Shown: piece by piece, positions 1 through 5,865 of the stretch
How positions within the stretch are numbered: position 1 is the first letter of the stretch
Layout of the letters: each line of letters starts with the position of its first letter
Assembly: GCA_030653635.1 (NCBI GenBank)
Contig: JAURYZ010000240.1
Span: 1-7,867 of the forward strand
Source of the DNA: Coriobacteriia bacterium
GTDB lineage: Bacteria > Actinomycetota > Coriobacteriia > Anaerosomatales > JAHIQC01
Direction of reading: 5' to 3'
Length of the DNA stretch: 7,867 nucleotides
The notes under the pieces: generated by a model
What the model saw: only the letters and a program-made list of their open reading frames with translations
Database searches by the model: none
What the model was told of the DNA's origin: nothing
Program-made: the position numbers and the translations under genes

Positions 1-366
1 AGCAATGAGTGCGTCAGCGACGGTGCTGCCTACCACGGGAAGCTCTATGGTCTCGCCACCAAGGATGAGCGTGACGTTGACCGCATGGCGGACCACGACA
101 CTCATACCGTCAGTGACCTCGACGTCCAGTCCCGGGGAGACCAAATCGCCCTTATGGATTTCGATGTCAGCCTGCGCGAGCAGTCCTTCGACATCGTCAG
201 CTTGCGTCTTTAGGAAGAGGGATTCTCCGTCCACTACGACGGTGACCCCCTTCTGTGCCCACACGAATCCGGTGATGGTGAGTACTACGATGAGTGCTGG
301 GATGAGAACTGCGATTATGTGCTGCGTCCGAAGGAATCGTGCCGGGCGAACCGGCTTCTTCCTCAA
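1..366 (-). CDS. DUF348-domain membrane-anchored cell-wall protein (YabE/RpfB-like), N-terminal part
   Basis: Only the first 122 residues are present; the frame runs off the left edge. A basic N-terminus (RKKPVRPARFLR) leads into one hydrophobic segment at about residues 17-37, a signal anchor or signal peptide. A first DUF348 repeat follows at about 41-85 (begins VTVVVDGESL, then a helix containing DDVEGLLAQADI). A second repeat begins near residue 97 (VNVTLILGGETIEL). In known relatives (B. subtilis YabE, actinobacterial RpfB) several DUF348 repeats are followed by a G5 domain and a catalytic 3D or resuscitation-promoting domain acting on peptidoglycan; that part lies outside the window. 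The TTG start at 366 is chosen because GAGGGG lies 5 bases upstream and an in-frame stop sits at 376-378. The tatD-side position is where yabE/rpfB normally sits, ahead of rnmV/ksgA. The C-terminal enzyme type cannot be determined here. Confidence 0.9.
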   Translation of the reverse strand, partial: MRKKPVRPARFLRTQHIIAVLIPALIVVLTITGFVWAQKGVTVVVDGESLFLKTQADDVEGLLAQADIEIHKGDLVSPGLDVEVTDGMSVVVRHAVNVTLILGGETIELPVVGSTVADALIA

Positions 367-371
367 CAGAA

Positions 372-377
372 CCCCTC
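372..377 (-). promoter_or_regulatory. Ribosome binding site fixing the TTG start of the DUF348 gene
   Basis: GAGGGG on the minus strand ends 5 bases before TTG at 366-364. No ATG or GTG lies between it and the in-frame stop at 376-378, so this site decides the otherwise inconspicuous TTG start. Confidence 0.75.
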
Positions 378-414
378 AATGATCGGCTACAGTTCGGTAA
401 CAGAACGAGCTCGA

Positions 415-444
415 ATTATACCCACACCGTAGAAGCGCCCACAA
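415..444 (-). promoter_or_regulatory. Sigma-70-type promoter of the DUF348 gene
   Basis: A perfect TATAAT lies on the minus strand at 420-415. It is preceded after 18 bases by TTGTGG (444-439), which matches the first three and most conserved positions of the -35 consensus. Initiation would fall near 408, giving a leader of about 40 bases before the TTG start at 366. The 153-bp gap between the flavoprotein gene and this gene otherwise holds only this promoter, the ribosome binding site and a small hairpin at 501-512. The DUF348 gene is therefore likely to be transcribed independently of the metG-tatD unit. Not tested experimentally. Confidence 0.6.
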
Positions 445-500
445 ACGCGCAGGTCGCCACGGTCTGGACTTTGGAGTCGCGCGAAAACCAGGCGGTCGAA

Positions 501-512
501 CCCCTTTCGGGG
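501..512 (-). terminator. Small GAAA-tetraloop hairpin after the flavoprotein gene (possible weak terminator)
   Basis: On the minus strand CCCC-GAAA-GGGG forms a 4-bp GC stem closed by a GNRA tetraloop, starting 7 bases after the flavoprotein stop codon. Only two T follow, so it lacks the U-tract of a classical intrinsic terminator. It may be a weak or factor-assisted 3' end, or chance in GC-rich DNA. Confidence 0.25.
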
Positions 513-519
513 CGTGCTG

Positions 520-1113
520 TCAAGCCAGCGCGACGATCCTGCGACCCAACTCCTCGGCATCAACTAGAGCGCCTTCGTGGCCGGATATCTCTCCGGGAAG
601 ATCGGGGCCTTCGATGTCGACAAGTTCGCCCAGCTCGGTCTCGAGCACGGCAAACACGCTGCGGGTGGTGGTCACCGCACACTCAGAGCCGTACGGATCA
701 CCGCCGCCCCGCACAATCAGAAGCGCGCCGGGTCGGCGCGGCTCGCGCGGTGGCAACTTGAGGATGTAACGGCGGGCCCAATAGGGCTGACAACGGTCGT
801 AGAATGCCTTGAGAGTCGCCGGAACACCAGCAAAGTACACGGGGCTCGCGATCACGATCGCGTGGGCCGCATCGATCCGAGGATAGATGTCGTGCATGTC
901 GTCGTTGACGACACACTGGCCCATCGATGAGCATTGCCCGCAACCGCTGCACGGATGGACATGGAGCTCGGCCAACGCGAGCCTGTCTGCGACCGCTCCT
1001 GCGCTCTGTATCCCTCGAATGCACGCATCGAGCATAGCGGTGCTGTTACCGGTGCGGCGGGGGCTTCCCGCCACACAGAGCACACGAACCGGGGTATCGA
1101 GCTTGGGGGCCAT
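520..1113 (-). CDS. Iron-sulfur flavoprotein-like oxidoreductase (NADPH-dependent FMN reductase / flavodoxin fold)
   Basis: A predicted 197-residue soluble flavoprotein. The N-terminal beta strand and phosphate-binding loop read VLCVAGSPRRTGNS (about 11-24), the FMN-binding signature of the family. A compact CX2CX2CX5C cluster at Cys55, 58, 61 and 67 matches the [4Fe-4S] spacing described for the archaeal iron-sulfur flavoprotein Isf. SPVYFAGVPATLKAFYDR (90-107) is the second conserved flavin-side segment. The family moves electrons between ferredoxin or NAD(P)H and acceptors, often in anaerobes; the substrate here is unknown. The gene starts 4 bases after the tatD stop and is probably translated by coupling, since neither possible ATG (1113, or 1140, which overlaps tatD and adds 9 residues) has a clear ribosome binding site. 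It sits between tatD and the yabE-like gene, which are usually adjacent, so it looks like a lineage-specific insertion. Confidence 0.88.
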   Translation of the reverse strand: MAPKLDTPVRVLCVAGSPRRTGNSTAMLDACIRGIQSAGAVADRLALAELHVHPCSGCGQCSSMGQCVVNDDMHDIYPRIDAAHAIVIASPVYFAGVPATLKAFYDRCQPYWARRYILKLPPREPRRPGALLIVRGGGDPYGSECAVTTTRSVFAVLETELGELVDIEGPDLPGEISGHEGALVDAEELGRRIVALA

Positions 1114-1117
1114 CGGC

Positions 1118-1984
1118 TCAGGAGGGCCCAAAGCGCTCATCGCGAAAGATGCGGCGGGCGTTCTGAAGGGTCGCGGTGGCCAATTCAGCGGTCGGAATCT
1201 GGCGCACCTCGGCGATCTTGGCGGCACTGAGCACGGACCACGCCGGCTCGTTGGGCATGCCGCGATACGGTTCGGGTGCCATAAACGGGCAGTCAGTCTC
1301 AATTAAGATGCGGTCGATGGGCACGGCTGCGGCCGCTGCGCGGATGGCGTCGGCGTTCTTGAATGTCACGGGACCCGCAAACGAGATATAGCATCCCAAA
1401 TCCACGAACTTGGCAAGAAGCTCGGGGTCTCCCGTGAAACAATGGATCACACACCCAGAGTCGGGGACTCCGACGTCGTTGAGTATCTCAAGCCCATCTT
1501 CGTGAGCTTCCCGTAGATGGATGATCGCAGGCAAATGACAACGCTGAGCCGCAGCCAACTGCACGCGAAATGCGCGACGCTGAACGATTCGCGGCGAGTG
1601 GTCGTAATGGAAGTCCAGCCCAATCTCCCCGATGCCCACCACGCGTGGGTCGGCGAAAAACTTCAGCATCCGCTCCTCGGCGCGTTTATTGAAGTCCTTG
1701 GCGTTGTGTGGGTGTGCACCAAGGATGATGCGCACGTCGGGCACGCGGACATGGGGAAGCTCCCACTGAGTAAGGCGCTCGTGTGCCTCCGCGATCCACG
1801 CATCCAGATTGTCGAAGGTGCCCTCGGGCGTTTCGGTCGCGTCGGCGACCGTGACGATGAAGCCTACGCCCGCCATCGCGGCACGCTCGATGGCTCCGGC
1901 CGGGTCATCGAGCATGTCGAGGTGAGCATGCGTATCGGCGATCAGGGCGCCGAGGCGCGGAAGTTCCGTCGGCCTTTTGGGCAT
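1118..1984 (-). CDS. tatD: TatD-family metal-dependent hydrolase / 3'-5' DNase
   Basis: A 288-residue TIM-barrel amidohydrolase of normal length for the TatD (YcfH/YabD) family. The metal-site residues are all visible: DTHAHLD (His19, His21), GIGEIGLDFH (Glu120), IIHLREA (His156), HCFTG (His181) and ETDCPFMAP (Asp231). Family members are cytoplasmic nucleases or phosphoesterases with two divalent metals; E. coli TatD acts as a 3'-5' exonuclease in DNA repair and degradation. It follows metG after 31 bases and precedes the flavoprotein by 4, consistent with a metG-tatD-flavoprotein unit. ATG at 1984 is preferred because GGGG lies about 5 bases before it; a GTG at 1990 would add two residues. 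The insertion around residues 50-84, after TVADATETPEG, is slightly longer than in the compact E. coli protein. Physiological substrate is not shown by sequence. Confidence 0.95.
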   Translation of the reverse strand: MPKRPTELPRLGALIADTHAHLDMLDDPAGAIERAAMAGVGFIVTVADATETPEGTFDNLDAWIAEAHERLTQWELPHVRVPDVRIILGAHPHNAKDFNKRAEERMLKFFADPRVVGIGEIGLDFHYDHSPRIVQRRAFRVQLAAAQRCHLPAIIHLREAHEDGLEILNDVGVPDSGCVIHCFTGDPELLAKFVDLGCYISFAGPVTFKNADAIRAAAAAVPIDRILIETDCPFMAPEPYRGMPNEPAWSVLSAAKIAEVRQIPTAELATATLQNARRIFRDERFGPS

Positions 1985-2015
1985 AAACACCCCAGTCTTT
2001 CTGTGTTACCCGCGA

Positions 2016-3587
2016 CTACTCTTCTTCGTAGATACGCGGGAATAGCGGATCTCCCTTGATTACTGCATTACCCGAAGGCAGGCCGCCCCACGCGGCTTGT
2101 GCGCAGATATCCGTGACGTCGCGAATCTCCCCCAGGCCCAGTCGACGCCACACCTCTGCGCTGGTCTGCGGCATCACCGGGGCTGTGAACAGCGCGGCGA
2201 TGCGAACGGCCTCGAGCACATTGTAGATGACAGTCCTAAGACGCGGCATACTCTCGTCGGTCTTGGCGAGATTCCATGGGGCCTCGTTTTCGATGTAGCG
2301 GTTGGCTTCTTTGATGAGATCCCATGCGGCCTCGAGAGCGGCGACGTACTCGAGGCGCGACATCGCGTCTTCATACTTCTCCGGCAGATTGTCCGCAATC
2401 GATCGCAGGGTGTTGTCTGCGTCGGTAACCTTCGCATCCGGGGGCTCGGGCACCACGCCCTCGAAGTACTTGCCGACCATGTTGAACAAACGCGAACACA
2501 GGTTGCCCCAGTCGTTGGCCAGATCGCCGTTGTAGCGCTGGACCATCGACTCCATCGAGACAGACCCGTCATGGCCGAACTGCACGTCACGCATGAAGTA
2601 ATAACGGTAGGCGTCGACCCCGAACCGCTCGACCAAAGACGCGGGGGTGACTGCATTGCCCTTGGACTTGCTCATCTTCTCGCCCTTGGTGAGCAAGAAT
2701 CCATGCGCGAAGACCGTCTCGGGCAGCTCCACGCCTGCGGCCATGAGCATTGCGGGCCAGATCACGCAGTGGAACCGAATAATGTCCTTGCCGACGAAAT
2801 GCACGTTCGCGGGCCAGTGGCGCTCGAAAAGAGCGGCCGATTCGGGGTCGTCGGCTCCGTAGCCGATGGCGGTGATGTAGTTCAACAGGGCGTCGATCCA
2901 CACATAAGTCACGTGGTTCTCAGCGAAGGGCAATGGGACGCCCCACGTGAAGCTCGTGCGGGAGATGGAAAGATCCCGCAGGCCTCCCTCGACGAAGCTC
3001 ACGACCTCATTGCGGCGCGTCTGCGGCTGGATGAACGGCCTGCCTTCAGCCTCGCGCGCTGCATAGAAATCGAGAAGCGGCTGCGCAAACTCGGAGAGCT
3101 TGAAAAACCAGTTCTCCTCGCGAAGGAACTCGACATCGCGCCCACACTCAGGGCACTTACCGTCCACGAGCTGGTCTTGGGACCAGTAGGTCTCGTCCGG
3201 AACGCAGTACCAGCCGTCGTAGCCGCCCTTGTACAGGTAGCCCGCATCATGAAGCTTGGTCCAGAACGCCTGGACCCCTCGCTTGTGGCGCTCCTCGGTG
3301 GTGCGGATGAAATCGTCATTGGAAATACCGAGCATCTCCCATGCCTCGAGGAACTTCGGAGCCACCGAATCGACCCACTCCTGAGGGGTGCTACCGTTCT
3401 CCTCGGCGGCTTGGGCTACTTTCTGCCCGTGCTCGTCGAGGCCCGTGAGGAAGAACACGTCATAGCCGGCCATGCGGCGGTAGCGCGCGAGCGCGTCAGC
3501 GGCGATGGTGGTGTACGCAGTACCGAGGTGCGGCACCGAGTTAACGTAATAGATCGGTGTTGTAAGATAGAACGAACCCTTGCTCAT
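2016..3587 (-). CDS. metG: Methionyl-tRNA synthetase
   Basis: Charges tRNA-Met with methionine in the cytoplasm. The protein is 523 residues and ends after the helical anticodon-binding domain, without the C-terminal CsaA-like tRNA-binding extension of the longer B. subtilis enzyme. Landmarks: TTPIYYVNSVPHLGTAYTT (10-27), the class I HIGH motif in the form HLGT; LTGLDEHGQK (48-57); an insertion with WYCVPDETYW and CPECGR (Cys128, Asp131, Cys145, Cys148); GKDIIRFHCVIWPA (266-279); and KMSKS at 304-308. The knuckle has Asp131 where many one-zinc MetRSs have Cys, so only three cysteines remain. The ATG at 3587 has GGAG 11 bases upstream, a rather long spacing. The gene diverges from abrB, and tatD follows after 31 bases. 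No T-box leader is visible. Identity is secure; the motif deviations are discussed as a finding. Confidence 0.98.
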   Translation of the reverse strand: MSKGSFYLTTPIYYVNSVPHLGTAYTTIAADALARYRRMAGYDVFFLTGLDEHGQKVAQAAEENGSTPQEWVDSVAPKFLEAWEMLGISNDDFIRTTEERHKRGVQAFWTKLHDAGYLYKGGYDGWYCVPDETYWSQDQLVDGKCPECGRDVEFLREENWFFKLSEFAQPLLDFYAAREAEGRPFIQPQTRRNEVVSFVEGGLRDLSISRTSFTWGVPLPFAENHVTYVWIDALLNYITAIGYGADDPESAALFERHWPANVHFVGKDIIRFHCVIWPAMLMAAGVELPETVFAHGFLLTKGEKMSKSKGNAVTPASLVERFGVDAYRYYFMRDVQFGHDGSVSMESMVQRYNGDLANDWGNLCSRLFNMVGKYFEGVVPEPPDAKVTDADNTLRSIADNLPEKYEDAMSRLEYVAALEAAWDLIKEANRYIENEAPWNLAKTDESMPRLRTVIYNVLEAVRIAALFTAPVMPQTSAEVWRRLGLGEIRDVTDICAQAAWGGLPSGNAVIKGDPLFPRIYEEE

Positions 3588-3709
3588 ATGTTAGGAAACT
3601 CCAATGCTTGGGGATTCTTGGAAAGAGACTCCGAACAATCTCGTGCAGATGATACCGCTTTCGCGTCGCCGAAGTGCACCGAAGCTCTACTGAGCGGAAA
3701 GGAAACGCC
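3588..3709. promoter_or_regulatory. Divergent metG / abrB control region
   Basis: This 122-bp gap must carry the promoters for metG (leftward) and abrB (rightward). On the minus strand TATCAT (3654-3649) is a five-of-six match to a -10 box, placing a metG start about 55 bases before its ATG, but no good -35 is seen. A rightward promoter is less clear; GATGAT at 3648-3653 is only a weak -10 candidate. CCGAAG occurs at 3669-3674 and again at 3679-3684, one helical turn apart. GGAAACTCC (3594-3602) is echoed by GAGACTCC (3625-3632). Because AbrB proteins often control their own genes, an operator here is plausible but only inferred. No T-box or S-box element was recognised. Confidence 0.4.
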
Positions 3710-3955
3710 ATGAATGACACCGGAATAGTACGTCGCGTCGATGACCTCGGCAGGATCGTCATCCCAATGGAGCTGCGCCGCACACTGGGAATCAATGTGC
3801 GCGACCCGCTCGCAATCCTTGTGGACGGAGAACGCATAATTCTCCAGAAGCATCATGATGTATGCTCTATCTGCGGAAGCCCGAAGGACATCGCTCAGGT
3901 CAAAGAGCGGCCCGTGTGTGCAGATTGCATCAGCACCATCAAGAAAGCCAAGTAG
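3710..3955 (+). CDS. abrB: AbrB-family transition-state regulator with C-terminal zinc-knuckle
   Basis: An 81-residue DNA-binding protein. Residues 1-47 carry the SpoVT/AbrB swapped-hairpin domain: TGIVRRVDDLGRIVIPMELRRT (split by position: TGIVRR at 4-9, GRIVIP at 14-19, ELRRTLGI at 21-28) and DGERIILQK (39-47), very close to Bacillus AbrB. The C-terminal part differs: CX2C at Cys52/55 and CX2C at Cys70/73 form a likely zinc knuckle in place of the Bacillus AbrB C-terminal domain. The ATG at 3710 is preceded by AAAGGA with 6 bases of spacing; an earlier in-frame ATG at 3674 has no such site. Position between rsmI and metG, on the opposite strand to both, matches B. subtilis abrB. Expected to bind DNA as a dimer or tetramer and regulate growth-phase genes; targets are unknown. 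Confidence 0.93.
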   Translation: MNDTGIVRRVDDLGRIVIPMELRRTLGINVRDPLAILVDGERIILQKHHDVCSICGSPKDIAQVKERPVCADCISTIKKAK

Positions 3956-3966
3956 CGAGAAACGAT

Positions 3967-3991
3967 GCTTCGACAGAAGCTGTATGGTTTT
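3967..3991 (+). terminator. Weak candidate terminator after abrB
   Basis: GCTTC-GACA-GAAGC forms a 5-bp stem 12 bases after the abrB stop, and a run of four T follows at 3988-3991, separated from the stem by 7 bases. The stem is short and the T-run is displaced, so this is a poor match to an intrinsic terminator; the 12-bp stem further on may matter more. Confidence 0.22.
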
Positions 3992-4008
3992 CCCCTTGGA
4001 GAGGGTGG

Positions 4009-4044
4009 TTACGGCCGCGATGGCGTCAGTCGTCGCGGCCGTAA
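4009..4044. repeat. Perfect 12-bp inverted repeat spanning the rsmI stop codon
   Basis: TTACGGCCGCGA (4009-4020) and TCGCGGCCGTAA (4033-4042 plus AA) pair perfectly around a 12-base loop containing the rsmI TGA. The right arm encodes the last rsmI codons (Tyr-Gly-Arg-Asp). The element lies where abrB and rsmI transcripts converge, so it could form a hairpin in both RNAs. No T-tract follows on either strand, so a classical intrinsic terminator is not supported; 3'-end protection or factor-dependent termination are alternatives. Confidence 0.5.
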
Positions 4045-4880
4045 ACTGTCTTGGGTCCGTGCACTGAAGCGTACACATCGTTGCGAGGCACCCCTGAGCG
4101 CTCGGAGATTTGCTTGATGGCGTCTTTGCGGGTGCATCCTGTGGCTACGAGCGCCTCGACTTCTTGGCGCAACTCCTCGGCATCGAACTCAAGTTCGCGA
4201 GGCACGGGCGGGCCTATGAGCAGCACCGCCTCACCTTTGAGCACGCGACCAGCCACAAGCTCAGCCAGCTCGGCCACCGGGCCACGCATGACCTCCTCGT
4301 GAAGCTTCGTGAGCTCGCGGGCGACGGCGGCAGTGCGGTCGGGCAGTACCGCCGCGACCACAGCAAGCGCCGCGGCCATCCTCTTGGGAGACTCGAAGAA
4401 CACGAGCGTCGCATCGAGGTCCGCGAGCTTGTCCAGGACCGCCTTTCGCTCCCCCGCCTTGCGCGGGAAGAACCCGCCGAAGTACAAAGGCTGCATCGGC
4501 AGACCGCTCGCGGTAACCGCCGCCAGCAGCGCGGATGCGCCCGGCAGCGTCTCAATCGGCACTCCCGCCTCGACACATGCCGCGACCAGTTGAGCTCCCG
4601 GATCGCTCACACCGGGCGTGCCTGCGTCCGAGACGAGCGCGATGCGTTCGCCTGCGAGCATGCGCTCCACAAGTACCGGCGTACGTTGAGCCGCGGTGTG
4701 CTCGTCGAAACGCTCCATCCTAGTCTCGATGGCGTAGCGCGCCAGCAACTTGGATGTGACGCGAGTGTCCTCGGCCGCGATGGCGTCGGCCTCGCGCAAC
4801 GCATCTAGCACGCGAAACGTCACGTCGCCCAGGTTGCCGATCGGCGTGGCGCACACGAGCAGTCTTCCGGGATCGGGCAT
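4026..4880 (-). CDS. rsmI: 16S rRNA (cytidine-1402-2'-O)-methyltransferase RsmI
   Basis: A 284-residue SAM-dependent tetrapyrrole-methylase-fold enzyme that 2'-O-methylates C1402 of 16S rRNA at the decoding centre. Family hallmarks: LLVCATPIGNLGDVT (7-21), AEDTR (36-40), ALVSDAGTPGVSDPG (81-95), LPGASALLAAVTASGLP (112-128), YFGGFFPRK (133-141), FFESPKRM (161-168), ARELTKLHEE (187-196) and the C-terminal helix-turn-helix RKDAIKQISERSG (251-263). Length is normal. Ala115 replaces the proline usual in the PGPSA loop, a mild deviation. The ATG at 4880 shares its A with the TGA of the preceding membrane-protein gene (TGATG), indicating translational coupling. It converges on abrB with a 70-bp gap; its last codons form one arm of an inverted repeat. 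Expected to be non-essential but to affect translational fidelity. Confidence 0.97.
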   Translation of the reverse strand: MPDPGRLLVCATPIGNLGDVTFRVLDALREADAIAAEDTRVTSKLLARYAIETRMERFDEHTAAQRTPVLVERMLAGERIALVSDAGTPGVSDPGAQLVAACVEAGVPIETLPGASALLAAVTASGLPMQPLYFGGFFPRKAGERKAVLDKLADLDATLVFFESPKRMAAALAVVAAVLPDRTAAVARELTKLHEEVMRGPVAELAELVAGRVLKGEAVLLIGPPVPRELEFDAEELRQEVEALVATGCTRKDAIKQISERSGVPRNDVYASVHGPKTVYGRDD

Positions 4881-5860
4881 CAGCTCAGGCCCGCAGGTGG
4901 CGGCGGCGGAGGCATCACGGCTGTGGGCGCGGCTTCGGGCGCAGGAGTTGCGACGGGCTCAGCGCCGGCGTCCATGCCGGTCAGACCTCGATAGAACACG
5001 GTCCATATCGCCGAGGAGAACGTGCCGAACACAGCTCCGGGGACGAGAAGTGCCAGGAACATGAGAAACCCGATGCCGATCGCGAGTGGCCACAGACCCC
5101 CGACAGACGCAATGTCGATGACGATGACGAAGATGCCGCCGATGATGCCGACAGCAAAACCATACGCCAGGCCGATTGCCACAGTGAGTAGCCACATGAC
5201 GAACAGGTCCTTGAAGCGCTTGCGCAGGTCGGCCCAGGCCATCGACAACGAACGTCCGGCGGGCTCAAGGCCCAAAACGACGTGACGGGTCGCCATCATC
5301 TCGAGCAGGTTCACGACAAAGCCAAGGCCGACGATGACGATGAACGCGAGCACCGAGCCTCCGCACAGGGAGAAGATGCCGATGGTGGGGTCTTCGCCGG
5401 ACACGAGAGCGATGATTAGCGGCGCAATCGTGAAGCCGAGTACGGCGAGCACGATGATCGTGAACGGGAGGTAGAGGACCAACTCGACGAGGAAGATGCG
5501 GATCCAGTGACGGAAACCGGCGGCCCAGCCGTCAGAGGCGCGCACGGGACGGTTTTCCTCGGCCTCATTGACTAGATGGATCAGACCACCGCGAGCCGCG
5601 ATGCCCACAATCCACAGCGCGAGAAGCACAATCGCGCCCACAGCGGCCACCACGATGATGAGAGGCAGATAGGGTTGTAGGCTGTTGATACCTCGCTCGG
5701 CCCAAGAGGCGTCGAGGTTTTGCATGTTTTCGGTGTCGCTTGGGTAGCTGCCGCCTCCACCACTGGCACCCACTCCGCCGGCGAACAACCCGAAGATCCA
5801 CAGCACTCGGTAGCGCCAAGTGACGCTCCACGCGCGCTTGAGTATGCGTCCGTAATCCAT
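4880..5860 (-). CDS. Multi-pass membrane protein of unknown function (paralog of upstream gene)
   Basis: A 326-residue integral membrane protein that I do not assign to a characterised family. Hydrophobic segments: about 19-32 (followed by the glycine-rich GASGGGGS), 66-88, 122-152, 162-185, 218-246 and 256-285. The N-terminus MDYGRILKRAWSVTW, the loop NEAEENRPVRASDGWAAGFR (98-117), LRKRFKDLFVMWL (212-224) and IWTVFYRGLTGMDA (285-298) align with the corresponding stretches of the adjacent upstream protein. The C-terminus (about 300-326) is rich in Pro and Ala, ending in PPPPPPAGLS, probably cytoplasmic. ATG at 5860 is chosen because GAGGAG lies 8 bases upstream and alignment with the paralog starts there; a GTG at 5869 would add three residues and overlap the upstream stop as GTGA. 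The 3' end overlaps the rsmI start by one base. A transporter or envelope role is possible but unsupported. Confidence 0.85.
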   Translation of the reverse strand: MDYGRILKRAWSVTWRYRVLWIFGLFAGGVGASGGGGSYPSDTENMQNLDASWAERGINSLQPYLPLIIVVAAVGAIVLLALWIVGIAARGGLIHLVNEAEENRPVRASDGWAAGFRHWIRIFLVELVLYLPFTIIVLAVLGFTIAPLIIALVSGEDPTIGIFSLCGGSVLAFIVIVGLGFVVNLLEMMATRHVVLGLEPAGRSLSMAWADLRKRFKDLFVMWLLTVAIGLAYGFAVGIIGGIFVIVIDIASVGGLWPLAIGIGFLMFLALLVPGAVFGTFSSAIWTVFYRGLTGMDAGAEPVATPAPEAAPTAVMPPPPPPAGLS

Positions 5861-5865
5861 TCGAC

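Noticed and set aside
5..382. Plus-strand open frame at the left edge
   Set aside because: The minus strand there encodes a signal anchor and DUF348 repeats with a promoter and ribosome binding site; the plus translation is low-complexity Ser/Thr/Arg.
1141..1302. N-terminal extension of the flavoprotein up to 1302
   Set aside because: These codons lie inside tatD, and the translation is Arg/Pro-rich without similarity to the family; the flavin-binding strand begins just after the ATG at 1113.
3588..3709. T-box or other riboswitch ahead of metG
   Set aside because: The leader is short and I find no T-box core sequence or S-box-like structure.
3674..3709. Earlier ATG for AbrB, adding 12 residues
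   Set aside because: No ribosome binding site precedes it, whereas AAAGGA is well placed before 3710, and AbrB proteins normally start just before the TGIVR motif.
2097..3713. Plus-strand open frame of 538 codons opposite metG
   Set aside because: It is antisense to an intact, motif-complete metG; long antisense frames are common in GC-rich genes, and the translation shows no recognisable domain.
4110..4808. Plus-strand open frame of 232 codons opposite rsmI
   Set aside because: Arg/His-rich antisense translation without motifs; rsmI on the other strand is complete.
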